A stretch of DNA of 10,717 nucleotides from a bacterium UBA7470 (GTDB lineage: Bacteria > Pseudomonadota > Gammaproteobacteria > Burkholderiales > Burkholderiaceae_C), in contig DLPA01000015.1 of assembly GCA_002479815.1 (NCBI GenBank), positions 1-10,717 on the forward strand, given 5' to 3'. Every line of letters starts with the position of its first letter. Position 1 is the first letter of the stretch. The notes under the pieces are model-generated. The model worked only from the letters and a program-made list of their open reading frames with translations. It had not been told where the DNA came from and did no database searches. The position numbers and the translations under genes were made by a program. Below are positions 1 to 5,189 of this stretch, one piece after another.

Positions 1-1
1 G

Positions 2-26
2 AGCAGCCCTTCGGTGCTGCTTTTTT
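2..26 (+). terminator. Rho-independent terminator of an upstream gene outside the window
   Basis: A six-base stem AGCAGC/GCTGCT is capped, after one C.T mismatch, by a C(TTCG)G tetraloop and followed directly by six T. This is a textbook intrinsic terminator for transcription entering from the left. The gene it serves is not visible. On the minus strand the T run would precede the stem, so it does not obviously terminate the leftward cluster. Confidence 0.85.
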
Positions 27-106
27 GTGCCCATGCCGATGGATGCAAAGCGCCCCAGCCCATCAATACGACGACTGGGACGGAAACGATGGTGCGGTGT
101 AGGCGT
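27..106. other. Convergent intergenic spacer, no gene seen
   Basis: These 80 bases lie between the left-edge terminator and the stop codon of the small minus-strand protein gene. I see no convincing reading frame and no hairpin followed by a T run on the minus strand, so the terminator of the leftward cluster is not evident here. Confidence 0.5.
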
Positions 107-385
107 TCAATGCACATGCTTCATGCCGCAATATTTGCCTATGCCTAAGCCTTTGCAGGCCGCTTGCAGTTCTTGTAAACAGGCTTGCTCGGCCTTGCCC
201 GCCTCTAGGCACTGCGCGGCGGCGGTGTGCGCCGCCGCCATCGCACGGTGACGGCGTGCATCTTCGGCGCGTTCTTCTGCGCTGTGTGTGTCTGCCGCGT
301 GCAGCGTGGTGCTGAGCAGCAAGGCGCTTGCCGTCGTCATCACAACGGGCATCCATGATGGTTTCAATTTCAATTTCAATCTCAT
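107..385 (-). CDS. Small exported Cys/His protein of unknown function
   Basis: This predicted 92-residue protein has a basic, Leu/Lys-alternating start, a hydrophobic stretch (about residues 12-29) and a likely signal peptidase I site near residues 28-31 (LHAA then DTH), so it should be periplasmic. The mature part of about 60 residues has an acidic/basic helical, Ala-rich first half, four cysteines (C59, C69, C77, C86) and a C terminus ending in His-Val-His. I chose the ATG at 385 because an AGGAG ends 7 bases before it; the ATG at 391 lies only 1 base from that AGGAG. The frame is open further upstream, but that part is antisense-like shadow of the permease gene. It is the last gene of the leftward zur/ABC cluster, 41 bases after the permease stop. 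I do not recognise a named family. Metal binding or a disulfide-stabilised fold is an inference from the Cys/His content. Confidence 0.7.
   Translation of the reverse strand: MRLKLKLKPSWMPVVMTTASALLLSTTLHAADTHSAEERAEDARRHRAMAAAHTAAAQCLEAGKAEQACLQELQAACKGLGIGKYCGMKHVH
362..379. repeat. Three tandem TTTCAA hexamers inside a signal-peptide coding region
   Basis: Three exact copies of TTTCAA run head to tail. On the minus strand they encode the alternating Leu-Lys pairs at residues 3-8 of the small exported protein. Gain or loss of a copy would keep the frame and change only the charged n-region of the leader. Confidence 0.8.
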
Positions 386-392
386 TTCCATG

Positions 393-397
393 CTCCT
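393..397 (-). promoter_or_regulatory. Ribosome binding site AGGAG that decides the start of the small exported protein
   Basis: On the minus strand AGGAG is followed by 7 bases and then the ATG at 385. The alternative ATG at 391 lies only 1 base downstream, which is too close for normal initiation. Confidence 0.7.
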
Positions 398-426
398 TCG
401 TTCATGAGTTGATCGGTTCAGTTCAT

Positions 427-1629
427 TCAGTTCAGCAATGGAGCCACATCGCTGCGGTAAGCCGCCCAGACGGGCAAGACCGCCGCCAGCACTGCCACGC
501 CCAAGGCCACCACAGGCACAATGCCCAGTGCCAGCGGCCAGCTTGCAGCGCCCGCCAGCCACCAGCTTTGGGCATCGGGGGGCAAGAGCCACGCCAAGGC
601 CTGCATCAGCGCCACGCACAGCCCAGCACCCAGCATCAGCGCCAAGAGCGCCAGCCCGCACGACTCTAGCAACAACAAGCTGCCCAAGCGCCACGGTGAT
701 GCGCCGAGCAAACGCAGCAGCGCCAAATCGGCTTGCCGCTCGCGCACGGCTTGCCACAAGCCCATAAAGACGCTCAAGCCCGCCACGCCCAGCAGCGTGA
801 TGCTCAAGCCTTGCAGCACCTCCATACCCACGCCCAGCAGACGCAGCAAGCGCGACAACTCCAGCGCGGGGGCGGCGGCTTGCAAGGCGGTGTGGCTGTT
901 GATTTCACGCGGAAACGTCAACGCCGCCAAGGGGCTGCGGTAACGAATCAACATCAAGGTGGTTTCACGGTCTTGCGCCAAGGCGAGGCGGTCGTCCTCA
1001 TCCAAAGCAATGCCGGCTTCATGCACCTGCCACACCGAGGCCATATCGGTCAGCACCAAGCGATCCAACACGCCCGCCCCTGCCGCCAGCACACCCACCA
1101 CGCGGTAAGGCGCATCGTCGTGCGCGTGCCCCCCTGCGCCCAAGCCATGCTGTCCCACGAAGCGGTCGCCCACCTTCAAGCCTGTGGCTTGGGCGACGCT
1201 GGCCCCCAGCACCGCCTCCATCGGCGCTTGCCAGACGCGGCCTTGTGCCATGCGGGCGGCGTACCAGTCCAGATAGTCTGGCCTTGTGCCCACGATGCGA
1301 AAACCTGCATGGTTGTCGCCCAAACTCAGGGGAACCCACTGGGCCACGCTGGGGTGTTGGGCCAGCGTTTGCACTTCCACCCAAGGAATGTTGCCTGTGG
1401 GCGCGTCCAAGTGATACACCCCCGACAAAATCAACTGTAGGGGGCTGCCTTTCGCACCCACGACCACATCAATACCGGCGCTGTCGCGGGTCAGGGCATG
1501 GCTCACATGCTGCTGCGTCCACACGATCAAGCCCAAAGCCGCCAAGCCCAACGCCAGCATCAGCACGTTCAAGCTGGTTTGCAAAGGTCTGGCCCACAAA
1601 AAGCGCCACGAGAGGCGAAAGACGTTCAT
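427..1629 (-). CDS. ABC transporter permease, FtsX/MacB type, zinc-locus associated
   Basis: This 400-residue membrane protein has the MacB/FtsX layout. One N-terminal membrane segment (about 17-38) precedes a large periplasmic domain (about 40-260), and three C-terminal segments follow (about 270-293, 313-346, 364-391). The periplasmic domain opens with the run DVVVGAKGSPLQLILSGVYH (54-73). From memory this run marks a permease subfamily whose relatives include the zinc-limitation-induced PA4065-type permease of Pseudomonas; I could not verify this. A His-rich loop lies near H161, H168 and H170. Such permeases act with a LolD/MacB-like ATPase in mechanotransmission or extrusion rather than classical import. 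The partner ATPase is encoded upstream across an AT-rich gap of about 260 bases. No clear Shine-Dalgarno precedes the ATG at 1629; an out-of-frame ATG lies 7 bases upstream. Substrate unknown; a link to zinc homeostasis is inferred from the locus. Confidence 0.85.
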   Translation of the reverse strand: MNVFRLSWRFLWARPLQTSLNVLMLALGLAALGLIVWTQQHVSHALTRDSAGIDVVVGAKGSPLQLILSGVYHLDAPTGNIPWVEVQTLAQHPSVAQWVPLSLGDNHAGFRIVGTRPDYLDWYAARMAQGRVWQAPMEAVLGASVAQATGLKVGDRFVGQHGLGAGGHAHDDAPYRVVGVLAAGAGVLDRLVLTDMASVWQVHEAGIALDEDDRLALAQDRETTLMLIRYRSPLAALTFPREINSHTALQAAAPALELSRLLRLLGVGMEVLQGLSITLLGVAGLSVFMGLWQAVRERQADLALLRLLGASPWRLGSLLLLESCGLALLALMLGAGLCVALMQALAWLLPPDAQSWWLAGAASWPLALGIVPVVALGVAVLAAVLPVWAAYRSDVAPLLN

Positions 1630-1888
1630 ATTTCATGATCAACCATCAAAAAGCATAGTAAAAAAAGTGAGCTGCTCACGCAACTAAATAGGGCATTTCA
1701 GCCGTTTAAATTCTAAAAATAACCCCAAAAAGTATAAAAAATTGCATTTTTCAGTCCTTGAACAGCCTTCTGAGCATGAGGATGAAGTGTTTACAATCAA
1801 AATAATAGCTGTAGATGTCTATTTTCTGTAGTCATATTTTATTTATTGATAGCATTTTTATGTTTACTGCAATGGTTTTACAGGCCAT
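1630..1888. other. AT-rich block separating the ABC ATPase and permease genes
   Basis: By hand count, 53 of the 180 bases at 1681-1860 are G or C (about 29%), far below the genes on either side. There is no convincing gene. A 60-codon plus-strand frame starting at 1815 runs antisense into the ATPase gene, and minus-strand frames are about 18 codons or fewer. On the minus strand a TATACT (1731-1736) could be a -10 element for the permease gene, but no good -35 sits at 16-18 bases. A palindrome with a T run lies at 1660-1679. The AT-rich character continues into the last dozen codons of the ATPase gene. Confidence 0.7.
1660..1679 (-). terminator. Possible weak terminator or operator palindrome before the permease gene
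   Basis: GTGAGC-T-GCTCAC is a perfect 6+1+6 inverted repeat. Read on the minus strand it is followed by seven T, so a 5-bp stem with a 3-base loop could work as a weak intrinsic terminator or attenuator after the ATPase gene. Equally, it may be a protein-binding palindrome. It lies only about 30 bases before the permease start, leaving little room for a promoter after it. Confidence 0.35.
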
Positions 1889-2572
1889 TTATTTCAAATA
1901 TATATTTTTAAAAGATTCAACCCCCAAAGCATCGTGCAGATGCCGAACCACCCGCTGGTCGTGGGTCGTAATCACCAAGGTGGCATGGGTGGCGTAGGCG
2001 GTATCGCTCAACAACTGCAAAGCGGCTGAGGCGGCGTCATCATCCAAGCTGGCGGTGGGTTCGTCGGCCAAGAGCACACGCGGCTGAAGCAGCACCGCCC
2101 GCGCCAAGGCCACGCGCTGCGCCTGCCCAACCGACAACTGCGAAGGCCGACGCTGCGCCACCTCAGCCACGCCCAGCCGCGCCAAGGTGCTTTGAATGTG
2201 GGCATGATCGACCGTCAAGCCGCTGGCCCAATACACCAAGGCCAAGTTGTCGGCCACCGTCAAGGCGGGGCTGAGATGCAGTTTTTGCGGCAACAGGCCG
2301 ATGTGTCTCGCCCGCCAACGGTCTAGGGCCGCGCCACTGAGGGGCGATGGCACGATGGCAGCGCCATCAAAGAGCAGCGTATCCGCCACCATCACCCGCC
2401 CCGCACTGGGCTGGCGCAAACCTGCCAAGACCGCCAAGGCCGTCGATTTGCCCGACCCCGAAGCCCCGCGCAACAGCAACACGCCACCTTGGGGCACTTG
2501 AACATCGGGATAAGACAATCTTTTTCCGCTTCTACAGCCTAGGGATAAAGACAAGCCCGCTATAAAAATCAT
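1889..2572 (-). CDS. ABC transporter ATP-binding protein, LolD/MacB-like
   Basis: This 227-residue nucleotide-binding subunit shows a complete ATPase core: Walker A GASGSGKST (36-44), Q-loop Gln96, signature LSVGQ (146-150, Val replacing the usual third-position Gly), Walker B ending in Asp170-Glu171, and switch His204. The length is normal for a LolD/MacB-class ATPase. I chose the ATG at 2572 because it overlaps the zur stop in an ATGA, which suggests translational coupling; a longer frame reaching 2767 is an antisense-like extension over zur. Its partner is most likely the FtsX-type permease encoded downstream. The last residues (about 217-227, ending FKNIYLK) are encoded by AT-rich DNA continuous with the following gap, so the original C terminus may have been replaced. 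The conserved motifs are all upstream of that point, so the protein is probably functional. Confidence 0.85.
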   Translation of the reverse strand: MIFIAGLSLSLGCRSGKRLSYPDVQVPQGGVLLLRGASGSGKSTALAVLAGLRQPSAGRVMVADTLLFDGAAIVPSPLSGAALDRWRARHIGLLPQKLHLSPALTVADNLALVYWASGLTVDHAHIQSTLARLGVAEVAQRRPSQLSVGQAQRVALARAVLLQPRVLLADEPTASLDDDAASAALQLLSDTAYATHATLVITTHDQRVVRHLHDALGVESFKNIYLK

Positions 2573-3135
2573 GATCCTGTCGCTGCTGTTGCTGCTATTG
2601 CTGGCACTGGTGGCTCCACACACACCGCGCAAGTGCCGTGGATCGACAAGTCCACCCGTTCGCCGTGATGGCCCAAATGCGCCAAGGTTTGCAGCAGTTG
2701 CTCGGCCACCGCTTGCGTCGGTTGGCTGGCTTCGGTCAAGCGAAATTGGCGGTGACAGGCATCGCACTCAAAACGCGGCACGACTTCCTTGGGGTCGGTG
2801 GCGCTGGCGTGCCCCGCGCCAGCAGCACCGGCAGCACCAGCCGCCCATTGGTAGCGCCACATGCGTCCGCTCTCGTCGACATGGCGCTGCAACACCCCCA
2901 CCGCCACCAGCCTGTCCAGCAGTCGGTACAGCGTGACGCGGTTGGGTGCTTCACCTGCTTGGGCCAACACGGTTTCAAGCTCGGCATGGCTGGGCGACCA
3001 TGCCGTGTCTCTTGCCAAAACGTGCAGCACCAGCCGCAGCGCCCGCGTGCGCCGCAAGCCCGCCTTCGCCAGCCTTGTTTCCAAGGCTTGCACATGGGCT
3101 TGTGTGTGATCGGTCGTGGCAATGAGGGAGGGCAT
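2569..3135 (-). CDS. zur: Fur-family zinc uptake regulator (Zur)
   Basis: This 188-residue protein has the Fur fold order. A winged-helix DNA-binding half comes first, with a recognition helix around NRVTLYRLLDRLVAVG (65-80), then an Ala/Gly linker (99-109), then a C-terminal half with two CxxC pairs (C124/C127 and C169/C172) that form the structural zinc site of Fur proteins. The His-rich motif usually seen just before the first CxxC is not present, so the regulatory metal site may be built differently. Zur represses zinc-uptake genes when Zn2+ is bound. The divergent znuCBA operon and the two palindromes between them support Zur over Fur or PerR. A promoter matching TTGCAA-17-AATAAT overlaps those palindromes, so autoregulation is likely. 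The stop overlaps the ATPase start (ATGA). The Shine-Dalgarno before the ATG at 3135 is weak. Confidence 0.85.
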   Translation of the reverse strand: MPSLIATTDHTQAHVQALETRLAKAGLRRTRALRLVLHVLARDTAWSPSHAELETVLAQAGEAPNRVTLYRLLDRLVAVGVLQRHVDESGRMWRYQWAAGAAGAAGAGHASATDPKEVVPRFECDACHRQFRLTEASQPTQAVAEQLLQTLAHLGHHGERVDLSIHGTCAVCVEPPVPAIAATAATGS

Positions 3136-3182
3136 GCGGGCAAGCGTGGAGAAGTGTTGAAAAGCGTCGAGATTGGGTTATC

Positions 3183-3195
3183 GCAACTGAGTTGC
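3183..3195. promoter_or_regulatory. Candidate Zur operator 1
   Basis: GCAACTGAGTTGC is a perfect 6+1+6 palindrome between the divergent zur and znuC genes. It shares the form GCAACnnnGTTGC with a second site 39 bases away, centre to centre. It adjoins the predicted -10 element of the zur promoter and lies upstream of a TATGAT on the plus strand. The link to Zur is inferred from position and repetition. Confidence 0.75.
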
Positions 3196-3196
3196 A

Positions 3197-3225
3197 ATTA
3201 TTCCGCTATGATAGACAAATTGCAA
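3197..3225 (-). promoter_or_regulatory. Candidate zur promoter
   Basis: On the minus strand TTGCAA (3220-3225) and AATAAT (3197-3202) are separated by exactly 17 bases. The -35 overlaps operator 2 and the -10 adjoins operator 1, an arrangement expected of an autorepressed promoter. The leader to the zur ATG would be about 55 bases. Confidence 0.5.
3207..3212 (+). promoter_or_regulatory. Possible -10 element of the znuCBA promoter
   Basis: TATGAT matches five of six bases of the -10 consensus and lies between the two candidate operators. The -35 position (about 3184-3189) falls inside operator 1 and has no good consensus match. The znuC leader would be about 85-90 bases. Confidence 0.35.
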
Positions 3226-3234
3226 CACAGTTGC
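3222..3234. promoter_or_regulatory. Candidate Zur operator 2
   Basis: GCAACACAGTTGC has 5-base inverted arms around three bases and repeats the GCAACnnnGTTGC form of operator 1. It overlaps the -35 of the predicted zur promoter and lies just downstream of the plus-strand TATGAT, so a bound repressor could block both directions. Confidence 0.75.
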
Positions 3235-3306
3235 GGTTGTGATGAACCTGCATCTTACGCCACATCCGCCACCTCCTCGCTGCGGCCTGACCGCTTGATC
3301 GCCTCC

Positions 3307-4257
3307 ATGTCCCTCGCCTCTTTTTCTCCCCCTCTGCTTGAGTTGTGCAATCTCACCTTGGGGTACGAGCGTCATCCTGCGGTGCATCACCTCAGTTTGG
3401 GCTTGGCAGCGGGTGACTTGGTGGCGATAGTCGGGCCGAATGGCGCGGGCAAATCCACGCTGATGAAAGCTTTGGCAGGTGTGCTGCGGCCCATGCAGGG
3501 GCAGATCAAAGGCTTGCCGAGCGTCCCCGCGCAGGGCTGGCTGCGTTGGCGGACAACGCCACATCCCAGTTACCGCATCGCCTACTTGCCACAGCAAGCG
3601 GAGATGGACAGGCAATTTCCCATCACCGTCATCGACATGGTACGCATGGGCCTGTGGCATGAAGTGGGCGCGTTGGGCCGTTTCAGCCCCGCACAGCACC
3701 AACGCTGCGAAGCCGCTTTGGCCCAAGTCGGCTTGACGGGCTTTGCCCAGCGCACCATAGGCACGCTGTCGGGGGGGCAGTTTCAACGCGCCTTGTTTGC
3801 CCGCTTGCTGCTGCAAGACGCGCAACTGATTTTGCTGGACGAACCCTTCATGGGCGTGGACACGCGCACCACCCGCGATTTGCTGGCCTTGATCCACCAA
3901 TGGCACACCCAAGGCCGCACCGTGGTAGCAGTGTTGCACGACATGGAGCAGGTGCAGCACCACTTTCCGACAACGTGGCTGCTGGCGCGTGAATTGGTGG
4001 CTGCTGGCCCTACGGCCAGCGTGTTGACCGCTGCACATCTGGCCCGCGCCCGTGCCCTGAACGAGGCGTTTGACGACGATGCCCCCGATTGCGACGTGCC
4101 CGACAGCGCCGATCCTGCCCCCCGCCCCACAAGCGCACACGCGCATACACATACACATACGCATGGGCAAGAACACGCACACGCTCATGGACACCCAAAA
4201 ACTCATCAAACCATAGCTGCTTACGCTTCTAAATCAAGCGATGGAGCCGTATTATGA
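3307..4257 (+). CDS. znuC: Zinc ABC importer ATP-binding protein ZnuC with His-rich tail
   Basis: This is the ATPase of the ZnuABC zinc importer, acting on the inner face of the membrane with ZnuB. Of 316 predicted residues, the core carries Walker A GPNGAGKST (43-51), Q-loop Gln96, signature LSGGQ (154-158), Walker B ending in Asp178-Glu179, and switch His211. The family is usually about 250 residues. Here the extra length is a C-terminal tail: an Asp-rich stretch (255-270) and then ten histidines between residues 278 and 300 in His-Ala, His-Thr and His-Gly pairs. The last dozen residues (from about 303) are encoded by what looks like an intergenic repeat. I took the ATG at 3307; the frame is open back to 2638, but that part lies across zur and the operators. 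No strong ribosome-binding site is seen, so the exact start is uncertain. The gene overlaps znuB by ATGA. Confidence 0.9.
   Translation: MSLASFSPPLLELCNLTLGYERHPAVHHLSLGLAAGDLVAIVGPNGAGKSTLMKALAGVLRPMQGQIKGLPSVPAQGWLRWRTTPHPSYRIAYLPQQAEMDRQFPITVIDMVRMGLWHEVGALGRFSPAQHQRCEAALAQVGLTGFAQRTIGTLSGGQFQRALFARLLLQDAQLILLDEPFMGVDTRTTRDLLALIHQWHTQGRTVVAVLHDMEQVQHHFPTTWLLARELVAAGPTASVLTAAHLARARALNEAFDDDAPDCDVPDSADPAPRPTSAHAHTHTHTHGQEHAHAHGHPKTHQTIAAYASKSSDGAVL
4204..4253 (+). repeat. Intergenic-repeat-like element forming the znuC 3' end and znuB ribosome binding site
   Basis: The segment carries ATAGCTGCTTACGCTT, a short AT-rich centre, then AAGCGATGGAGCC. CGCTT and AAGCG pair as a 5-bp stem around seven bases. 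From memory, ATAGCTGCTnGCGCTT...AAGCGCTAGAGGCC-type elements are scattered between genes in Comamonadaceae genomes, and this looks like a diverged copy. Its GGAG (4243-4246) sits 7 bases before the znuB ATG. The link rests on recall, not on a search. Confidence 0.45.
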
Positions 4258-5141
4258 TGGACATATTGCTCAACGCTTGGCTTGGCTTGTGGGAGCCTTT
4301 TATCGAGTTCAGCTTCATGCAGCGTGCCCTCTGGGGCTGCATCGCCTTGTCGCTGAGTGCCGCCCCCATAGGCGTGTTTTTGATGCTGCGGCGCATGAGT
4401 TTGACGGGCGATGCGATGGCCCACGGCATTTTGCCCGGCGCGGCGCTGGGCTATTTGTGGGCCGGGCTGTCGCTGGGTGCAATGACCTTGGGCGGCTTGA
4501 TGGCAGGCATCACCGTCGCCGTGTGTGCGGGCTTGGTGGCGCGGCATACCGTGTTGGGCGAGGACAGCAGCTTGGCGGTGTTTTACCTGCTGTCTTTGTC
4601 CTTGGGCGTGCTGATGGTTTCGACGCAAGGCAGTCAGGTGGACTTGCTGCACGTCTTGTTCGGCTCGGTGCTGGCGCTCAATGACGATGCCTTGTGGCTG
4701 CTGATGGGGGTGGCGGCCTTGACGCTGTTGGGCTTGGCGCTCTTGTATCGGCCTTTGGTTTTGGAGTGTTTAGACCCCAACTTTCTGCGCTCGGTCAGCG
4801 GCTGGAGTCCGGTCGCGCACTACGGTTTTTTATTGATGCTGGTGCTGAACTTGGTAGCAGGCTTTCACGCACTGGGCACGCTGATGGCGGTGGGGCTGAT
4901 GGTTTTGCCCGCTGCCACCGCCCGCTTTTGGGTCAGGCACGTTCGGCACATGTTGCCCGTTGCCAGCGCGGTAGCGGTGTTGGGCAGTGTGGGCGGCTTG
5001 CTGCTGTCGTATCACGCCGATTGGCCCAGCGGCCCGTCGATTGTGTGCTGTCTGGCGGGCTTGTTGTTCTTGTCGATGCTGCTCGCACCGCTGGGCGTGA
5101 TCCGCAGTCGCCTGCGCCCACGCCGACATTTGCGGGCTTGA
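4254..5141 (+). CDS. znuB: Zinc ABC importer membrane subunit ZnuB
   Basis: This 295-residue integral membrane protein is of the ABC-3 (ZnuB/TroC-type) metal permease family. About eight or nine hydrophobic segments span most of the chain, ending in a short basic tail (RSRLRPRRHLRA). Family-typical stretches include the cytoplasmic LLRRMSLTGDAMAHG region (44-58), which contacts the ATPase, and the HALGTLMAVGLMVLPAATAR region (205-224). It forms the channel for Zn2+ delivered by ZnuA. The ATG at 4254 overlaps the znuC stop (ATGA) and has GGAG 7 bases upstream; a second ATG follows directly at 4257. Length and motif order are normal, and I see no damage. Confidence 0.93.
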   Translation: MMDILLNAWLGLWEPFIEFSFMQRALWGCIALSLSAAPIGVFLMLRRMSLTGDAMAHGILPGAALGYLWAGLSLGAMTLGGLMAGITVAVCAGLVARHTVLGEDSSLAVFYLLSLSLGVLMVSTQGSQVDLLHVLFGSVLALNDDALWLLMGVAALTLLGLALLYRPLVLECLDPNFLRSVSGWSPVAHYGFLLMLVLNLVAGFHALGTLMAVGLMVLPAATARFWVRHVRHMLPVASAVAVLGSVGGLLLSYHADWPSGPSIVCCLAGLLFLSMLLAPLGVIRSRLRPRRHLRA

Positions 5142-5174
5142 TGCCTTTTTGTTTTTTGTTTGTGTTTTTTTGAT

Positions 5175-5180
5175 GTGGAG
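5175..5180 (+). promoter_or_regulatory. Ribosome binding site for znuA
   Basis: GTGGAG lies 9 bases before the ATG at 5190 and supports that start over an in-frame ATG at 5160. It follows a T-rich tract (about 5144-5171) in the short znuB-znuA gap. That tract has no hairpin and is not a convincing terminator. Confidence 0.65.
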
Positions 5181-5189
5181 TCGTGTCTG

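Noticed and set aside
216..238. Strong GCGGCGGCG/CGCCGCCGC hairpin
   Set aside because: It lies inside the small exported protein gene and results from repeated alanine codons; there is no T run or other sign of a terminator.
733..1440. Plus-strand frame (235 codons) antisense to the ABC permease
   Set aside because: It is rich in His and Gln, with no domain, and overlaps a permease whose membrane layout is complete.
1815..1997. 60-codon plus-strand frame in the AT-rich block
   Set aside because: The last third is antisense to the ATPase gene, there is no ribosome-binding site, and AT-rich DNA yields hydrophobic frames by chance.
2573..2767. N-terminal extension of the minus-strand ABC ATPase
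   Set aside because: It overlaps the 3' part of zur in another frame; the ATG at 2572 makes a normal-length ATPase and an ATGA junction.
2638..3306. N-terminal extension of znuC back to an upstream ATG
   Set aside because: The extension would run across the zur gene in antisense and through the promoter and operators; the conserved ATPase begins just after 3307.
3178..4209. Long minus-strand frame (343 codons) antisense to znuC
   Set aside because: It mirrors the strongly motif-bearing znuC gene, shows no recognisable domain and is rich in Gln, His and Arg as expected of GC-rich antisense frames.
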